From the NCBI RefSeq assembly GCF_000244975.1, contig NZ_CM001440.1, positions 5,235,340-5,299,339 on the forward strand: a DNA stretch of 64,000 bases, written 5' to 3'. Shown in pieces: positions 52,498 through 60,826 of this stretch. This DNA comes from Saccharomonospora cyanea NA-134. Lineage in GTDB: Bacteria; Actinomycetota; Actinomycetes; Mycobacteriales; Pseudonocardiaceae. The notes below the pieces were generated by a model. It ran no database searches. It had not been told where the DNA came from and worked only from the letters and a program-made list of their open reading frames with translations. The stretch's first letter is position 1, and every line of letters begins with the position of its first letter. A program made the translations under genes and the position numbers.

Positions 52498-52950
52498 GTG
52501 ACGACTCCACTGAGCAAGGCCACTCGGTTGCCCGACGGCGTGTGGGTGCGCGGTCGCGGGCTTCGGCACCCGTTGCCCGACGGCGAGGTGCCCGACTACG
52601 GCCTGTACCTGGGCGGAGGTCGCCTGCGTGCCCGCCACGAGCCCTCGCTGACGTGGCCCCACGACTGGGTGTTCTGGCGCGACGGGATGTTGCCCGCCGA
52701 CTGGCCCGCCACGGCCGAGAAGCTCCTCGCCCTGCACAAGCGGGCTGCCGAGGGCGCGGCCGTCGAACTCGCCTGCCACGGCGGGATCGGCCGCACCGGC
52801 ACCGCCATGGCATGCCTGGCCACGCTGAGTGGGCTCTCCCCCCGCGACGCCGTCAGCTGGGCCCGCGCCCACTATCACCGGCGCGCCGTCGAGGTGCCGT
52901 GGCAGCGCCGCTACGTGTCGTGGTTCGCCGCGCACGTGGCCACCGGCTGA
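52498..52950 (+). CDS. Protein tyrosine phosphatase-like protein
   Basis: The 150-residue protein has the cysteine-phosphatase loop ELACHGGIGRTGTAM near residue 90 (Cys-x5-Arg, CHGGIGR), preceded by a conserved-looking Asp in WPHDWVFWRDGM that could be the general acid. It is of the short dual-specificity type. It probably removes phosphate from tyrosine/serine or from a small substrate. GATAAT ends 7 nt before the GTG, so leaderless transcription is likely. The frame is open further upstream to 52297 but is antisense to the YciI gene there. Confidence 0.82.
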   Translation: MTTPLSKATRLPDGVWVRGRGLRHPLPDGEVPDYGLYLGGGRLRARHEPSLTWPHDWVFWRDGMLPADWPATAEKLLALHKRAAEGAAVELACHGGIGRTGTAMACLATLSGLSPRDAVSWARAHYHRRAVEVPWQRRYVSWFAAHVATG

Positions 52951-52960
52951 CCGGCGACCC

Positions 52961-53299
52961 TCACCCGTCGATCTCCTTGCGCAGGCGCGCCGGCGCCTTG
53001 AGCCGCCAGGCCTGCTCCACGAGTTCGCCGAGCTCGGCTTCGTCGATCTCGGCGAGGTCCACCAGGATCGCCCCGTACCCGTCGTAGTGGGCAGTGGTGT
53101 GGAAGGCCGGAGAGCCGGAGGCGAGCATGGCTTCCTTCTCCTCCAGCTCGCACATCAGCATCAGCCAGCCCTCAGCCTCCGTGCGGAGCCGGAGGAACGT
53201 CTTCCCCCTGACCTTCGCGGCAGGGGTGCGGTAGGAGGTCGAGATCTCGACGCCCGGAAGCCGCGTCGCCAACTCCACCACGTCATCCCAGTTCGGCAT
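52961..53299 (-). CDS. MmcQ/YjbR family protein
   Basis: The 112-residue protein fits the YjbR-like cyclic-fold family: WDDVVELATRLPGVEISTSYRTPAAKVRGKTFLRLRTEAEGWLMLMCELEEKEAMLASGSPAFHTTAHYDGYGAILVDLAEIDEAELGELVEQAWRLKAP. The family has a MotA-C-like fold that may bind DNA, but function is unproven. It converges with the phosphatase gene, 10 bp apart. Confidence 0.85.
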   Translation of the reverse strand: MPNWDDVVELATRLPGVEISTSYRTPAAKVRGKTFLRLRTEAEGWLMLMCELEEKEAMLASGSPAFHTTAHYDGYGAILVDLAEIDEAELGELVEQAWRLKAPARLRKEIDG

Positions 53300-53423
53300 C
53301 CCCGCATGGTTTCAGCAAAGCCGGGGTTCGGCGAGCGGCCATCGGCCGAATGGCCGACGCGACGAGGCGAGACGGTCCCGTCGGCCGAGGTCGGCCACCC
53401 CACGCCGGCCATAGCGTCGGGTC

Positions 53424-54167
53424 ATGACTTCGGCACAGGAGACAGCGCTGACGTACGGGTTCGGTGCGTTCGTGGTCGTGTGGGCGGTACTGCTGGTGCC
53501 GCAGCTCGTCAGTCACCACGCCAGGTTCGGCCGCGTCGACGGCCGACGCGTGGTGACGACCGGCGCCGTCACGCTGTACACCTGCCTCGCCCTGGCCGTG
53601 GTACTGCTGCCGCTGCCCGCGCCGGGTGATCCGGAACTGACGCAGACCGTGCAGCTCGTGCCGTTCCAGTGGATCGCCGACGTGGGCACCGAACTCGACA
53701 AACACGGGCTCTCCCACGCCCACGCGCTGTTCACCCAGACCTTTCAGCAACTGGCGATGAACGTGCTGCTGTTCGTGCCGCTGGGCGTGTTCGCCGTGTT
53801 GCTGTGGAAGCGAGGAGCGCGGTTCGCGACGCTGACCGGGTTCGGTGTCTCGCTGCTGGTGGAGATCACACAGCTCACCGCCAACTTCGGCACCGCGCCG
53901 CTGCCCTACCGCATCTTCGACGTGGACGACCTGCTGGCCAACACGGCGGGTGCCGTACTCGGCTGGGCAGGGGCCACCCTGGCCGTGTTGCTGCGGCGGA
54001 TCAGGAAGGCGGGCGTCGCAGGCCGGACATCGGCAACCGCTCGGACCACGCCGCTCGCGGTGGTGCCTCGGCCTCGCCGAGCCGTACCAACCGCTCACGC
54101 CTTCGCCGATCGCGTCGGCGCGCCTCCCGCTGATCTTCGTACACAACCGTTGCCGCGCCCGCGATGA
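53424..54167 (+). CDS. VanZ family membrane protein
   Basis: The 247-residue protein has about five membrane segments and the VanZ signature: LVPFQWIAD, QQLAMNVLLFVPLGVFAVLLW, FGVSLLVEITQLTANF and RIFDVDDLLANTAGAVLGWAGATLAVLL. The VanZ fold ends near residue 194. The last 53 residues (RTSATARTTPLAVVPRPRRAVPTAH...) are basic, low-complexity and antisense to another small gene. VanZ proteins affect glycopeptide response or anchor envelope proteins; the role here is unknown. TAGCGT ends 6 nt before the ATG (leaderless). Confidence 0.85.
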   Translation: MTSAQETALTYGFGAFVVVWAVLLVPQLVSHHARFGRVDGRRVVTTGAVTLYTCLALAVVLLPLPAPGDPELTQTVQLVPFQWIADVGTELDKHGLSHAHALFTQTFQQLAMNVLLFVPLGVFAVLLWKRGARFATLTGFGVSLLVEITQLTANFGTAPLPYRIFDVDDLLANTAGAVLGWAGATLAVLLRRIRKAGVAGRTSATARTTPLAVVPRPRRAVPTAHAFADRVGAPPADLRTQPLPRPR

Positions 54168-54207
54168 GCATCAGAACGACGCCGACGAAGATCAGAGCCA
54201 GTTGCAC
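54001..54207 (-). CDS. Small single-pass membrane protein, antisense to the VanZ tail
   Basis: The 68-residue frame begins at GTG with an AAGGGGGA site about 5 nt upstream. It encodes a membrane helix (LALIFVGVVLMLIAGAATVVY, about 3-22) followed by a very basic cytoplasmic segment (DQREARRRDRRRRERLVRLGEAEAPPR). This looks like a real small membrane protein of actinobacteria. It overlaps the last 167 nt of vanZ on the opposite strand. No family name is known to me. Confidence 0.6.
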   Translation of the reverse strand: MQLALIFVGVVLMLIAGAATVVYEDQREARRRDRRRRERLVRLGEAEAPPRAAWSERLPMSGLRRPPS

Positions 54208-54248
54208 GCCATCCCCCTTGATGCCGTTTCTGTGTGGCTCGTCACAGC

Positions 54249-55013
54249 CTAGGGGGTCCGGAGCCTGCTCACCAGCCCGTGTAGTCCGTCCCGGACCATG
54301 TCGGGGTCGTCGACGTGCAGCCCGCGCGACACCTCGTACCACGGTGACAGCCGGTGCCACACCGCGGCGCGTTCCCGCTGGGCGGGCGTGACGCCGTACT
54401 CCTCGGCCACCGCGTCGGCGAACGCCTCGGGCGTGCCGTGCAGCGTCCACGAGAAGTCCATCGCGGCGTCCCCGCAACGGGCGTCGCCGAAGTCGATGAC
54501 ACCCGTGATCACGTCGCCGCTGGTCAGCGCGTGTTCGGGGCCCAGATCACCGTGGACGACGGTGTCGAAGGGGAAGGTGTGGACGCGGTCGAGCACCGCT
54601 CGCGCCTCGCTCTCCCACTCGGCCGGCACCAGCGGGAGCACAGTCTGCCGGAAGCGCGTCAGGTCGTCGGCCAGGTCGAGGGCGGCCTCGGACGCGGGCA
54701 GCAGACCGTGCCGCACCGCGTCGTCCACGGAACAGCCGTGAAGGGCCTTGAGGAACCGACCGAGACACCGACCGTTCGTCGGTGTGAAGGCGGCGAGCGG
54801 CTCCCCGGGCACGAGCTCGTGCCGGGACACCACAGCCGCGCCGCCGGTGAGTTCCGGGACCGGGATCCGCAGCGGGAGGCGGGGCGCCAACCACGGCAGC
54901 AGCGACGCCTCTCGCCGGAGCTGCGCCACGACTTCGGGGCGGCGCGGTCACCGCTCGATCCAGCGACCGTCGACCAGCGTGGCCGCGCAGTCCCATCCCG
55001 CCGAGAGATCCAC
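54249..55013 (-). pseudogene. Aminoglycoside phosphotransferase (APH)-family gene interrupted by in-frame TGA
   Basis: Reading from GTG 55013 gives VDLSAGWDCAATLVDGRWIER, then TGA at 54948-54950, then PRRPEVVAQLRREASLLPWLAPRLPL and the rest of an APH-fold kinase in the same frame. The kinase part has FPFDTVVHGDLGPEHAL (catalytic Asp in HGDL), VITGVIDFGDARCGDAAMD (metal Asp) and a complete C-terminus. TACTGT ends 6 nt before the 55013 GTG, so the upstream start is real. Restart at GTG 54929 would lose the ATP-binding N-terminus. Nonsense mutation or sequencing error are the likely causes. Confidence 0.75.
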
Positions 55014-55042
55014 GGCGCCACAGTAGACGCCAGCAGTCGAGG

Positions 55043-55396
55043 TCAGCGCGGGGACAGCACGCAGAACTCGTTGCCCTCGGGGTCGGCGAGCACGACCCAC
55101 GGGTGACGATCGGCGGAGTCCAGGATCTTCGCACCCAGGCCCACCAGCCGTTCCACCTCGTCGGCCTGGCTTCCCGACGCGGGGGCGATGTCGAGATGCA
55201 GCCGGTTCTTCACCGCCTTGCGTTCGGGCACGGGCTGGAACACCAGTACGGGCTGGGAGTCGAGTTGCACGTAGGTCAGGCCGTCGGCGTCCCGCCAGCG
55301 CCGCGGGGGCGGCGCGCCGAGAGCCTCTCTCCAGAACATCGCGAGCGTCTCCGCGTCCTCGCAGTCGACGGCCACGGCGATCACGTGTGCAGTCAT
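55043..55396 (-). CDS. VOC family (glyoxalase-like) protein
   Basis: The 117-residue protein has the paired beta-alpha-beta-beta-beta units of the vicinal oxygen chelate fold: HVIAVAVDCEDAETLAMFWREALG, LTYVQLDSQPVLVFQPVPERKAVKNRLHLDIAPAS (HLDI metal histidine), and WVVLADPEGNEFCVLSPR with the conserved DPEGNEFC. Similar proteins are glyoxalases, dioxygenases or bleomycin-binding proteins; function here is open. I prefer ATG 55396 to 55429, where the extra residues do not fit the fold. Confidence 0.88.
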   Translation of the reverse strand: MTAHVIAVAVDCEDAETLAMFWREALGAPPPRRWRDADGLTYVQLDSQPVLVFQPVPERKAVKNRLHLDIAPASGSQADEVERLVGLGAKILDSADRHPWVVLADPEGNEFCVLSPR

Positions 55397-55556
55397 GTAC
55401 GGGTAGTACCCGAACGAGACGGCGCACACTCATGCCCACAGCGTCGCACTACCCGGTGTAACTCTTGTGGTTCGGTGTAACCACTTCAGCCCAGCGGGAA
55501 TACCCCATCCAGGGGAGCGGCACGCCGTGGGGGCGGGCGTGCGGAGGGAGGACGGG

Positions 55557-56303
55557 ATGGCACACGGCGCACATGCCGCACGCGGCGCATACGGCTTGGA
55601 CAGGGCGACCCGCACGCTCACCGTTGCCGCTGTGGACTCGGTGCCCATCTTCCGGGACGGACTCAGCGCCGTCATCAGCCGGACGCCCGGACTGCGATGG
55701 GGCGGGCACGCGGGCAGCCACCACTCCGGCATCCAGATGTGCGAGCAGCTTCGCCCCGACGTCCTGCTGGTCGACTCGGCGATCGACCCACACGGTCACC
55801 TCACCCGACTGCTGGCCGATGGGCACCCGATGCTGGTGATCGTGGTGCTCGTCGACGCCACGCACCGCACCACCGCCTACCTCGACACGATGATGAACGC
55901 GGGCGTGCACGGCGCGCTGCCCCGGTCGGTGGAGCCCCGCCAGCTCACCGACGGCATCCGCCGCACCTACGTCGAGCGCCACTACACCGATCCCGCGCTG
56001 GCACCACTGGTGCCCGCACAACGGGCCGGTGAGGCAGGTGTCGCCCAGCGACCGCACATGCCGCTGTCCCGACGCGAGTACCAGGTGCTGCAACTGATCG
56101 CCGAGGGTATGGAGAACTCCGCCGTGGCCGACACGCTGTTCCTGTCGGTGGAGACTGTCCGCACCCACGTCAAGAGCATCCTGCGCAAGCTGTCGGCACG
56201 CGATCGCACACACGCCGTCACCAAGGCGTTCCGCTCCGGGCTGCTTGTCGTCACTCCCGCGAACCACGACCAGTCGGGCGTGAAGGGTCAACCGCACCCC
56301 TGA
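55557..56303 (+). CDS. LuxR-type response regulator with degenerate receiver
   Basis: The 248-residue protein has a receiver-like domain (about 20-140) and a NarL/LuxR helix-turn-helix (about 170-230, LSRREYQVLQLIAEGMENSAVADTLFLSVETVRTHVKSILRKL). The phosphate-acceptor Asp73 (LLVDSAID) is present, but the acidic pair is reduced to one Asp (VDSVP at 27), the switch Thr is replaced (VLVDATH), and the invariant Lys is Arg123 (ALPRS). It may work without phosphorylation, like orphan BldM/WhiI-type regulators. No kinase is adjacent. GGAGGGAGG precedes the ATG at 55557. Confidence 0.85.
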   Translation: MAHGAHAARGAYGLDRATRTLTVAAVDSVPIFRDGLSAVISRTPGLRWGGHAGSHHSGIQMCEQLRPDVLLVDSAIDPHGHLTRLLADGHPMLVIVVLVDATHRTTAYLDTMMNAGVHGALPRSVEPRQLTDGIRRTYVERHYTDPALAPLVPAQRAGEAGVAQRPHMPLSRREYQVLQLIAEGMENSAVADTLFLSVETVRTHVKSILRKLSARDRTHAVTKAFRSGLLVVTPANHDQSGVKGQPHP

Positions 56304-56391
56304 GTCACGCGCGCCGATCGACCTCCGCGTTCGCCCGGAGTTCGGCGCTGCGACATCCGCATCACAGCACCGTCGGGACTCTCGCATTCTA

Positions 56392-56429
56392 TTACCGACT
56401 GGTAGTATCCTTATGTTACCGGCCAGTAG
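56392..56429. promoter_or_regulatory. Tandem operators in the fadE5-like promoter
   Basis: TTACCGACTGGTAG (56392-56405) and TTACCGGCCAGTAG (56416-56429) are similar palindromes with starts 24 bp apart, in an AT-richer stretch 110-90 nt before the start codon. They bracket TATCCTTATGTT, where a -10 box could lie. The pattern fits TetR-type lipid regulators. Confidence 0.65.
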
Positions 56430-56515
56430 GGCAGTGCTGGTCACGCTGACCGCGTGTCCTGTCGGCGACAGGAGTGCCCAGCCGGAGTGCCGAACAACCC
56501 GTACGGAGTGACGAC

Positions 56516-58360
56516 ATGGGCCACTACAAGAGCAACGTCCGAGACCTGGAGTTCAACCTCTTCGAGGTCCTCGGCGTGCAGGAACGCCTCGGCAAGGGAG
56601 TGCTCGCGGAATCCGACGAGGAGACCGCGCGCGGTGTGCTGTCCGAGCTGAACAACCTCGCCGTCGGCCCGCTCGCCGAGTCGTTCGTCGACGCCGACCG
56701 CAACCCGCCGGTCTACGACCCCAAGACCTTCTCCGCGACCCTGCCGGAGTCCTTCAAGAAGAGCTACCAGGCGCTCTGGGACGGCGAGTGGTGGCGGCTC
56801 GGCCTCACGAACAACCTCGGCGGCTTCGGCCTTCCTCCCACGGTGCAGTGGGCCGCCGCCGAACTGATCCTCGGTGCGAACCCGGCGCTGTACATGTACC
56901 TGGCCGGCCCGAACTTCGCCATGATCCTCGACCGCAACGGCACCGAGGAACAGAAGCGCTGGGCCCAGATCATGATCGACCGCGCCTGGGGCGCCACCAT
57001 GGTGCTCACCGAGCCGGACGCCGGCTCCGACGTGGGCGCGGGCCGTACCAAGGCCGTCAAGCAGGAGGACGGCTCCTGGCACATCGAGGGTGTCAAGCGG
57101 TTCATCACCTCCGGCGACCAGGACATGACCGAGAACATCATGCACCTGGTGCTGGCCCGTCCCGAGGGCCCCGGCATCGAGCCGAAGCCCGGCACCAAGG
57201 GACTGTCGCTGTTCCTCGTGCCGAAGTTCCACTTCGACTCAGTCACCGGTGAGCTCGGTGAGCGCAACGGCGCGTTCGTCACGAACGTCGAGCACAAGAT
57301 GGGCCTGAAGGTCTCCACCACCTGCGAGCTCACCTTCGGCCAGCACGGCGTCCCTGCCAAGGGCTGGCTGCTCGGCGAGGTGCACGACGGCATCGCGCAG
57401 ATGTTCCAGGTCATCGAGTACGCCCGCATGATGGTGGGCACGAAGGCCATCGCGACGCTGTCCACCGGCTACCTCAACGCGCTGGAGTACGCCAAGGAGC
57501 GCGTGCAGGGCCCGGACCTGACCCGGCAGACCGACAAGACGGCCCCGCGCGTCACCATCACGCACCACCCCGACGTGCGCCGGTCGCTCATGCTCCAGAA
57601 GGCCTACGCCGAGGGCCTGCGCGCGGTGTACCTCTACACCGCCTCCTTCCAGGACCAGGTGTGGACCCAGGAGGGCGACGCCGACTCGCTCGACCTCGCG
57701 GAGCGCGTCAACGACCTGCTGCTGCCCATCGTCAAGGGCGTCGGCTCCGAGCGCGCCACCGAGCAGCTCGTGCAGTCGCTCCAGACGCTCGGCGGCTCGG
57801 GCTTCCTGCAGGACTACCCGATCGAGCAGTACATCCGTGACTCGAAGATCGACTCGCTGTACGAGGGCACGACCGCCATCCAGTCGATGGACTTCTTCTT
57901 CCGGAAGATCGTCCGCGACAAGGGCAAGGCCCTCGGCTACATCGCGGGCGAGATCGTGAAGTTCATCGAGTCCGAGGCGGGCAACGGCAGGCTCAAGAAG
58001 GAGCGCGAGCTGCTGAAGCAGGCGCTGGACGACGTCCAGGGCATGCTCGGGACGATGATCGGCTACCTGACCTCGTCGCAGGAGGACGTCACCAACGTCT
58101 ACAAGGTCGGCCAGAACACCGTGCGGCTGCTGATGTCGGCGGGTGACCTGCTCGTGGGCTGGCAGCTGCTCAAGCAGGCCGAGATCGCCCAGGCCAAGCT
58201 GGACGCAGGCGCCTCGGGCAAGGACGTGCCGTTCTACCAGGGCAAGCTGGCCGTGGCGTCGTTCTTCGCCAAGAACGTGCTGCCGGAGCTCTCCGCCCGG
58301 CGCGCCATCGTCGAGGCCACCGACAACGACCTCATGGAGGTCGACGAAGCGGCGTTCTGA
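56516..58360 (+). CDS. fadE5: Acyl-CoA dehydrogenase, FadE5 type
   Basis: The 614-residue flavoprotein matches the large FadE5 type of mycobacteria in its start ([22 protein letters not shown]) and length. It has the FAD/substrate loop [18 protein letters not shown] near 160, [41 protein letters not shown] near 305, the catalytic glutamate segment [21 protein letters not shown] near 455, and a C-terminal helical extension. It oxidises acyl-CoA to enoyl-CoA, passing electrons to ETF and so to EtfD. ATG 56516 follows a GGAG site. A hairpin follows the gene. Confidence 0.93.
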   Translation: MGHYKSNVRDLEFNLFEVLGVQERLGKGVLAESDEETARGVLSELNNLAVGPLAESFVDADRNPPVYDPKTFSATLPESFKKSYQALWDGEWWRLGLTNNLGGFGLPPTVQWAAAELILGANPALYMYLAGPNFAMILDRNGTEEQKRWAQIMIDRAWGATMVLTEPDAGSDVGAGRTKAVKQEDGSWHIEGVKRFITSGDQDMTENIMHLVLARPEGPGIEPKPGTKGLSLFLVPKFHFDSVTGELGERNGAFVTNVEHKMGLKVSTTCELTFGQHGVPAKGWLLGEVHDGIAQMFQVIEYARMMVGTKAIATLSTGYLNALEYAKERVQGPDLTRQTDKTAPRVTITHHPDVRRSLMLQKAYAEGLRAVYLYTASFQDQVWTQEGDADSLDLAERVNDLLLPIVKGVGSERATEQLVQSLQTLGGSGFLQDYPIEQYIRDSKIDSLYEGTTAIQSMDFFFRKIVRDKGKALGYIAGEIVKFIESEAGNGRLKKERELLKQALDDVQGMLGTMIGYLTSSQEDVTNVYKVGQNTVRLLMSAGDLLVGWQLLKQAEIAQAKLDAGASGKDVPFYQGKLAVASFFAKNVLPELSARRAIVEATDNDLMEVDEAAF

Positions 58361-58381
58361 GCGCCCTCAGCGCAGCCTGAC

Positions 58382-58432
58382 CACGAGGGGCCACCTTCCA
58401 CCACACTCGGGTGCGGGAGGTGGCCCCTCGTG
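58382..58432 (+). terminator. Terminator after fadE5-like gene
   Basis: CACGAGGGGCCACCT (58382-58396) pairs with AGGTGGCCCCTCGTG (58418-58432), a perfect 15-bp stem with a 21-nt loop, 21 nt after the stop codon. Confidence 0.75.
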
Positions 58433-58506
58433 TGCGTGTGGTTGGCGATCAACAAAGGTGGGTACCTCATTCGGGTCAATGACCCAGTGTTGAAGGAGCA
58501 GACACC

Positions 58507-58782
58507 ATGGCGATTTCGGGAATCATCTCCGCGATTCTGGTGGGTCTGGTGCTCGGGATCCTCGCCAGGTTGGTCGTTCCGGGGAAGCAGAACATTCCGA
58601 TCTGGCTCACGATCCTCGTCGGTATCGCCGCCGCGTTCCTCGGCACGGCTATCGCGAGAGGCCTGGGGTACGCCGACACGGAAGGCTGGGACTGGCTGGA
58701 GTTCATCACGCAGCTCGTCGTCGCCGCGATCGGCGTCTCGCTGGTGGCGGGCATGTACCCGCGCAGGCACATCCGAGCATGA
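58507..58782 (+). CDS. GlsB/YeaQ/YmgE family stress membrane protein
   Basis: The 91-residue protein has three membrane segments (ISGIISAILVGLVLGILARLVV, IPIWLTILVGIAAAFLGTAIARGL, FITQLVVAAIGVSLVAGMY) and the conserved PGKQNIP loop of transglycosylase-associated proteins (GlsB/YeaQ). These small proteins are induced by general stress in many bacteria and may shape envelope properties; no enzymatic activity is shown. AAGGAG precedes the ATG. A very strong hairpin follows. Confidence 0.92.
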   Translation: MAISGIISAILVGLVLGILARLVVPGKQNIPIWLTILVGIAAAFLGTAIARGLGYADTEGWDWLEFITQLVVAAIGVSLVAGMYPRRHIRA

Positions 58783-58817
58783 GATCCGGTAGTGGAGTGT
58801 CTCGTTGAGACGTTCTC

Positions 58818-58867
58818 GACTCGGCCGGTCGTCGCGAGCGCACTGCTCGTCGACGACCGGCCGAGTC
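58818..58867. terminator. Strong hairpin between convergent genes
   Basis: GACTCGGCCGGTCGTCG (58818-58834) pairs perfectly with its complement at 58851-58867, a 17-bp stem with a 16-nt loop, 35 nt after the GlsB-like gene. Confidence 0.8.
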
Positions 58868-58896
58868 GTCCGTGGCCCGAAAGGCGTACGCGAACC

Positions 58897-58925
58897 GCGG
58901 ACACGCGTGCACAACCCGCGGACAC
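58897..58925. repeat. GCGGACAC 21-nt repeat, site D
   Basis: GCGGACAC occurs at 58897-58904 and 58918-58925, exactly 21 nt apart, with spacer CGCGTGCACAACC, nearly identical to site B. It lies in the convergent gap just before the VanW-like gene's stop codon. Confidence 0.78.
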
Positions 58926-58930
58926 GGCTG

Positions 58931-60409
58931 TCAGGGGCGGGTGCCCCAGAGGGTGACTCGCACCGTCGTCGCCGTCGACCGGACGTGGACGGCGACGGCC
59001 GTCTCGGTGTCGTTCGTGATCCGATGGCCCTCGGCCACCGACAGGCCTGCCCGCCTCGCCGCTTCCTCCACCACGGCCAGCCACGGCGGAGGAGCGGCGT
59101 ACGCCTCCAGCTCCACCGTCTCGCCCGGCTTCACCACCACACCGTTCAACGCCCCCGTCGCGACATCCGCTCCCGCGAGTTCCTCGGGTGCGTGCCCGCT
59201 CGTCGTCGCGGTGGCGACGACCTCCCTGACCTCCAGTGCGTGGACGTCCTGGGTGGTGACGGCCGGTTCCACGGCGTCGTAGAGCACCGTGACCTCCCGC
59301 CGGTCCGCCGGTGCCGTGGCAAGCGTTTGCGCCAACCCGGCGAAGGTGCGTTCCCAGTCGATGCGCGTGCCGCGCACCGAGGGCACCACCACGGGCGTCC
59401 CGTTGCGGAACACGAGAGAGGCGTCCCTGGCGGGACGCTCGGTGACCCCCAACTCACTCTGTACGGCGCTGCTCAACACCGCGTGATCCAGTGTCACGCC
59501 CAGGGTCGCGCCGTCACCGTCGCCGCGAACCTCGAAGCCGAGCGCCTGGCGGATGTCCTCGGGCAGCAACACGGAGTCGATCCCGTCGCCGCGGACCAGC
59601 ACGGGACCCGCCAGCAACGGCCGCACGGTGTCCTCCAACACGGCGTGCACGGCCTCCGCCGTCAGCCTCGGCCGCAGCACCTCCACGGGAAGGTCGATGC
59701 GCTCGGCGTGCGGCCAGTGGACCCGGACGGCGGCGACGGCGGCGTTCAGGTCGGACACCCTCGTGCCCACCTTCGGCTCGATCGCCTGGGGGAGCACACC
59801 GCCGTCGTCGTGAACACCCTCGACGGGCTTCAGAGCGATGCCTCCGTCGATGGCGGGGCGGTTGACACGCTCCTGCGCGAGACGGCCCAGCGCGGCCTTC
59901 ACGGCGCCCTCGTCGACAGTGGTCACCAACGGCACCTCCCGGTCACCGAACAGCGAGGCAAGCCTCGCCCACGGCAACCACGGTTGCTCCCCCGCCCGCT
60001 CGACGGTGGCCGACCAGTCCACACCGAGCCCGGCCTCCCGGGGATCGAGCGAGACGTCGATCCCACCGGCGCGCAGCTCCACGGGCCTCACCACGAGCGG
60101 GCCGAGTTCGCGGCGGAGTTCGGCCTCCGCGTCCCGCCTGTCGAGTCCGCCGATGTCCACACCGGCTACCGTGACGCCGCGGGGCACGTCACCGATACCG
60201 ACCACCAGGTCGACCACGTACACCACGGCGAGCGACCCGGTGACGGCGCCGAGTGCCACCAGGGCGTTGCCGACACCACGTCGCCAGCGGATTCCGGGAG
60301 AAGTCCAACCGTCGGTACGGGTCACCTCCGCCGGAGGGAACTCGTCGACGAGATCGATGTCGGTGTCGGTCTCGGAGGTGGATCTTTCGCCGTCGTCAGG
60401 ACCACCCAC
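58931..60409 (-). CDS. VanW-like protein with peptidoglycan-binding repeats, core motif missing
   Basis: The 492-residue protein has a cytoplasmic acidic start, one membrane helix (about 48-70, NALVALGAVTGSLAVVYVVDLVVG), then repeats of the YoaR/PG_binding_4 type (PRGVTVAGVDIGGLDRRDAEAELRREL; later LTAEAVHAVLEDTVRPLL). The end resembles VanW (LNGVVVKPGETVELEAY, ITNDTETAVAVHV, VRVTLWGT) but lacks the usual Gly-Gly-x-Cys-Gln / Thr-Thr-Leu-Tyr segment. It is probably an extracellular wall-binding protein. It lies 20 bp after the GroES-like gene, likely one operon. Confidence 0.82.
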   Translation of the reverse strand: MGGPDDGERSTSETDTDIDLVDEFPPAEVTRTDGWTSPGIRWRRGVGNALVALGAVTGSLAVVYVVDLVVGIGDVPRGVTVAGVDIGGLDRRDAEAELRRELGPLVVRPVELRAGGIDVSLDPREAGLGVDWSATVERAGEQPWLPWARLASLFGDREVPLVTTVDEGAVKAALGRLAQERVNRPAIDGGIALKPVEGVHDDGGVLPQAIEPKVGTRVSDLNAAVAAVRVHWPHAERIDLPVEVLRPRLTAEAVHAVLEDTVRPLLAGPVLVRGDGIDSVLLPEDIRQALGFEVRGDGDGATLGVTLDHAVLSSAVQSELGVTERPARDASLVFRNGTPVVVPSVRGTRIDWERTFAGLAQTLATAPADRREVTVLYDAVEPAVTTQDVHALEVREVVATATTSGHAPEELAGADVATGALNGVVVKPGETVELEAYAAPPPWLAVVEEAARRAGLSVAEGHRITNDTETAVAVHVRSTATTVRVTLWGTRP

Positions 60410-60429
60410 GGACGCCTCCCGGATGCCGC

Positions 60430-60783
60430 CTACAGGTAGAGGCCCGTGCCGTGCTCCGTCCGCTCGCTGGCGACCGCGTGAACGTCGCGTTCCCGCATCA
60501 CGAGGTACGCATTGCCCTGGATCTCGACCTCGAGCTGGTCCTCGGCGTTGAACAACACGCGGTCGCCGACCTTGACGTTGCGTACGTTGTTGCCCACTCC
60601 CAGCACGTTGCCCCAGGAGAGCCGCCGCGCCACCTGGGCGGTCGCCGGGATCACGATGCCACCGGTGCTGCGCCGTTCACCGTCCTCCGACGGCATGCGC
60701 ACGAGCACGCGGTCGTGCAGCATCTGGATTTCGAGTTTGGCGTCCGATGCGAGTGGGCCGTTGGTTTCTGACACGGTATTCAT
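60430..60783 (-). CDS. GroES-like co-chaperonin
   Basis: The 117-residue protein has the GroES fold: IQMLHDRVLVRMPSEDGERRSTGGIVIPATAQVARRLSWGNVLGVGNNVRNVKVGDRVLFNAEDQLEVEIQGNAYLVMRERDVHAV. The mobile loop (SEDGERRSTGGIVIP) is recognisable. It is a divergent second-type GroES; no groEL gene is in this window. It lies between a thioredoxin/NHL gene (43 bp upstream) and the VanW-like gene, so it may serve exported or redox-active clients rather than bulk folding. That role is inference. Confidence 0.85.
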   Translation of the reverse strand: MNTVSETNGPLASDAKLEIQMLHDRVLVRMPSEDGERRSTGGIVIPATAQVARRLSWGNVLGVGNNVRNVKVGDRVLFNAEDQLEVEIQGNAYLVMRERDVHAVASERTEHGTGLYL

Positions 60784-60826
60784 GCTACGTCGCGGTAAGG
60801 AAACGGTTCCCGGTACCGACCTCTGC

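Noticed and set aside
54948-54950. TGA in the APH gene read as selenocysteine
   Set aside because: APH kinases have no cysteine or selenocysteine at this place and I see no SECIS-like hairpin just after the codon; nonsense mutation or error is simpler.
59319-59334. GCAAGCGTTTGCGCC, similar to the LacI operator at 18432
   Set aside because: It lies inside the VanW-like coding sequence, only half of it matches the palindrome, and no promoter is nearby.
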